Assembly: GCA_019314005.1 (NCBI GenBank)
Contig: JAFDAE010000022.1
Coordinates: forward strand, 1-29,117
Source: Deltaproteobacteria bacterium
GTDB taxonomy: Bacteria; Desulfobacterota; Desulfobacteria; C00003060; C00003106
Length of the DNA: 29,117 bases
Reading direction: 5' to 3'
Position 1 is the first letter of the stretch. Every line of letters starts with the position of its first letter. Below the pieces are notes generated by a model that was given only the letters and a program-made list of their open reading frames with translations, was not told the DNA's origin and made no database searches. Both the position numbers and the translations under genes were made by a program. Below, piece by piece: positions 26,832 through 29,117 of the stretch.

Positions 26832-26860
26832 ATTTTATATTAGGATGAATGTAATGTCAA
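26832..26860 (-). promoter_or_regulatory. Sigma70-type promoter of the minus-strand accessory unit
   Basis: On the minus strand TTGACA (26860-26855) and TAAAAT (26837-26832) are 17 bases apart, inside an AT-rich gap of 72 bases between the terminase stop and the RHH start. It allows the unit to be expressed apart from late transcription. Confidence 0.8.
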
Positions 26861-26879
26861 TCTTTATTTTTAGTTATAA

Positions 26880-28616
26880 TCAAAAAGCTATAGAAGCCAA
26901 GATCTCAGCTTTTGTCATGCCTTCATAAACAGACTCTTCATGGTGTTGGAGTGCTCGCCCTATCCCCATAATCATGGCTACGACTCCATCTATCTTATTT
27001 TCGTTTTTCTGTTTAGTGGGGTAGTAGTACTTTACCGGTCCAGTATTTCTGCCCTGTCTCTGGACCACATTTCCCATCATCCATGTTAAGACAGGATCTC
27101 CAGCATGCCATAATTTATTATCGTAAATAAGACCTTCTGTTTCTTTCATTGGTTCCGACATAAGCGCCGGGCCTTGGGTGATCTCAATACACCGTTCCGC
27201 CCCTAACCAATCCATGACATTGTTGACAAGATAGGTGGCTTCTTTCGGATCAAAAGCCAGCTCAAAAATAGGATGATTTGCGTTTATTTCTTTCAGGTCG
27301 TCTTCGATATACTTGAAGTCAGTCCGGGCGCCAGGGGTAGAAGTAATATATCCTCCTTTTTCCCATTTGTCGTAATGCTCATTTCCGGCCAGTTGTATTG
27401 TCTCTTCGGGGAGATAGTGCCGAGCAAACACAACATAGCCATTCACATATACCCCACTGATTTTTCTCTGATGTTCGAAGATCAATACCAGAGAAGAGAT
27501 ATCAATCTTCGAAGCAAGGTCGAAGGCAACATAACAGGTCTGCCCCTTGAAATCTTCTAACTTCAAAGACTCGTCTTTACACGCTTCCCACTTGACCATA
27601 TTCATCCAAGCCTTACCAGCATTCCTCCACTGATTCAGGTGCATACACAGATTGATGTTCTGCTTAGAGACGTCTGTCATGGCTTCATTATATTTCCGGT
27701 GAAGATAGTCTTTGTTGATCGACACCCCATAGTTTGGATTTGCCTTTTTCCAAACTTCAAAATCCTTGAAATCATCATCAGGAGAGATGGTAAAAAGAAT
27801 CGCAAAGAAGGTCTCATCCTCTATTGTCTTTTCAAGAACCTTTATCGCTTGGAGATATAGATCATAACAAGGGCTTGAGGTATCCGTCCCCGCAGTCGAA
27901 ATAACAAACATCATAGGCTGTTCTCTTGCACCCATACCTGTGTTCATGTTGTCGAACTGCTCACTTGTTTTGTGCTCGTGGTACTCATCAATAATAGCGC
28001 AATGAGGGCTTGATCCAAATCCGGGCTTGCCGATAAGAGGTTCAAAACGGGACATATCAGAAAGACGATATATACTCGTAGGGTTTCGGGGGTTCCCGGA
28101 AAGAGAAAGATCGAAGTGATCACGTAGGTCTTTATTCCTGTTTGCCATTTGCCAAGCCGGGCGGAAGACTTCAAGAGCTTGCTTCTCTGATGTGGCTCCT
28201 GAATAAACCTCGGCGCCTTTCTCTCCATCGGCGGCTAACATGTAAAGTCCTGTATCTGCTCCAGTTACACTTTTCCCGTTCTTCCGAGGCTCCAGAATTA
28301 ACACTGTATTGAATCTTCTCAATCCATCAGACTTTTTTACCCATCCCCAGATACAACATCGCTTAAAAATCTGGTAAGGTTCAAGCTTTAGTCTCTGCCC
28401 TGCCCACTTTCCCTTGACATGGTGTAACTTTTCACTGAATGCACACCGTTTATTGGCTTTTTCCTTGTCGAATTTGTAAGGGAATTCCTTCGTTTTCGCT
28501 CGTTCCAAATCATCAAGGTGTCTCTGACATGCAGCTATAACATAGGGACCCGCAGGGATTTTGCCGGAGGTAATGTCATTGCAGTATTTTAGAGCTGTTT
28601 TTGTGTAGTCGGTCAT
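26880..28616 (-). CDS. Terminase large subunit (Terminase_1 / HK97 type, 578 aa)
   Basis: The ATPase half carries LILEPRKNGKS (Walker A, residues 107-116), the CAIIDEYHEH Walker B at about 206-215 and the coupling motif VISTAGT. The nuclease half has YVAFDLASKIDISSL, with Asp 366 and Asp 372 as metal ligands, and a late Asp in NKIDGVVAMIMGI. Together they pump and cut concatemeric DNA into the prohead at the portal. Length and order (small subunit directly upstream, portal downstream) are as in HK97-like phages, except that an accessory island of about 2 kb separates it from the portal. The start ATG follows the small-subunit stop without a gap. Confidence 0.94.
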   Translation of the reverse strand: MTDYTKTALKYCNDITSGKIPAGPYVIAACQRHLDDLERAKTKEFPYKFDKEKANKRCAFSEKLHHVKGKWAGQRLKLEPYQIFKRCCIWGWVKKSDGLRRFNTVLILEPRKNGKSVTGADTGLYMLAADGEKGAEVYSGATSEKQALEVFRPAWQMANRNKDLRDHFDLSLSGNPRNPTSIYRLSDMSRFEPLIGKPGFGSSPHCAIIDEYHEHKTSEQFDNMNTGMGAREQPMMFVISTAGTDTSSPCYDLYLQAIKVLEKTIEDETFFAILFTISPDDDFKDFEVWKKANPNYGVSINKDYLHRKYNEAMTDVSKQNINLCMHLNQWRNAGKAWMNMVKWEACKDESLKLEDFKGQTCYVAFDLASKIDISSLVLIFEHQRKISGVYVNGYVVFARHYLPEETIQLAGNEHYDKWEKGGYITSTPGARTDFKYIEDDLKEINANHPIFELAFDPKEATYLVNNVMDWLGAERCIEITQGPALMSEPMKETEGLIYDNKLWHAGDPVLTWMMGNVVQRQGRNTGPVKYYYPTKQKNENKIDGVVAMIMGIGRALQHHEESVYEGMTKAEILASIAF

Positions 28617-29069
28617 CTAAAATCCTTCAAATTCATTCTTCTTTTCTGTACTCTTGCCGGTTCCGAATTTCAAACCATCCACATGTGTTAATCCCATTGC
28701 CGCAAGTAAGGACTGGGCATGTCGAAGAGCCTTCTCTCTTAACTTAGATGCTGGATGTTCTTTAATAATAGCATCTCCGAATGAGTTTGAGGTTTTGTAA
28801 GTTGCTCCCTCGTTCTCAATCGTCTTGTCGCATTCTTCCACTTCACATAACCTTTGAGCACACATTGTCTGTACCTCTGTATAAGAAGCTGTTGCCCTAC
28901 TTCCAAGCCTCTCTGTAAGAATGTTGAAGATTTGCTTTTCTCGTTCTGATAGAGCTTTCGGTGGAATGGGTTTTTGAGCAGAGACCTCTGGTTGCCCTTT
29001 ATCTCGACATGCTTGATATGTTCCTTTTGCTTTTTTAACGTCAATCGGAATGATTTTTCTGCCTTGCAT
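28617..29069 (-). CDS. Terminase small subunit, P27 family (150 aa)
   Basis: The sequence fits P27-type small terminases: PIPPKALSEREKQIFNILTE near the start, a helical middle (TEVQTMCAQRLCEVEECDKT), GATYKTSNSFGDAIIKEHPA and KLREKALRHAQSLLAAMGL. The N-P-A/H-P-A-S-K-x-x-x-x-A pattern is typical. It recognises the packaging start on the phage DNA and delivers it to the large subunit encoded next. GGGAGATAATA precedes the ATG. It is the first late gene inside the window; the 48 bases before it hold no gene I can see. Confidence 0.87.
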   Translation of the reverse strand: MQGRKIIPIDVKKAKGTYQACRDKGQPEVSAQKPIPPKALSEREKQIFNILTERLGSRATASYTEVQTMCAQRLCEVEECDKTIENEGATYKTSNSFGDAIIKEHPASKLREKALRHAQSLLAAMGLTHVDGLKFGTGKSTEKKNEFEGF

Positions 29070-29117
29070 TATTATCTCCCAATTTTATGTTTTATTTTGC
29101 ACTCGTAAAAAGATGGG

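Overview
The window is a large part of a tailed-phage (siphovirus) genome, or of a prophage carrying the same modules. Capsid and packaging genes are HK97-like: P27-type small terminase, Terminase_1 large subunit, HK97 portal, ClpP-type prohead protease and HK97-fold major capsid protein. The tail module is lambda-like: gpU/DUF3168, tail tube, frameshifted tail chaperone, tape measure, gpL/gpK/gpJ-like tip proteins and fibres. A gpJ/K/L-type tip suggests a Gram-negative host, but nothing here identifies the species. No integrase, replication initiator, tRNA, rRNA or CRISPR array was seen. The lysis genes offer no classical endolysin.

Layout. (1) 1-3310, plus strand: an early-type operon starting before the window, with RecE-like exonuclease and RecT-like annealing protein genes (both interrupted by frame breaks), a DUF3850 protein and seven small genes, several membrane-associated. 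(2) 3369-4403, minus strand: a lysis-type cluster (two-TM holin-like protein, DUF5675 protein, small membrane protein). (3) 4413-14674, minus: fibres, tip, tape measure, chaperones and tail tube. (4) 14707-17862, minus: an accessory gene, tail completion and head-tail joining proteins. (5) 17795-24740, minus: decoration-type proteins, capsid, protease, portal, with two HNH endonuclease genes inserted. (6) 24869-26860: an accessory island with two convergent, separately promoted units. (7) 26880-29069, minus: large and small terminase genes. Late transcription therefore runs right to left from the terminase genes to the holin-like gene and meets the early operon head-on near 3.31-3.37 kb.

The least ordinary part is the accessory island between terminase and portal. 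Its plus-strand unit has a near-consensus sigma70-type promoter with a palindrome in the spacer, three small overlapping genes and an intrinsic terminator. Its minus-strand unit has its own promoter and runs ribbon-helix-helix regulator, HNH endonuclease, 55-aa protein, 95-aa protein, helix-turn-helix protein. A stretch of about 145 bp from this unit recurs almost unchanged about 11 kb away between the tail tube and tail completion genes, where the same protein modules are joined differently. Other points of note are three dissimilar HNH genes at capsid/packaging gene borders, extra beta domains apparently inserted in the head-closure and tail-tube proteins, and a clear -1 slippery site in the tail chaperone gene. 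No stretch above 300 bases lacks a gene. All family assignments come from reading the sequence, without database searches.
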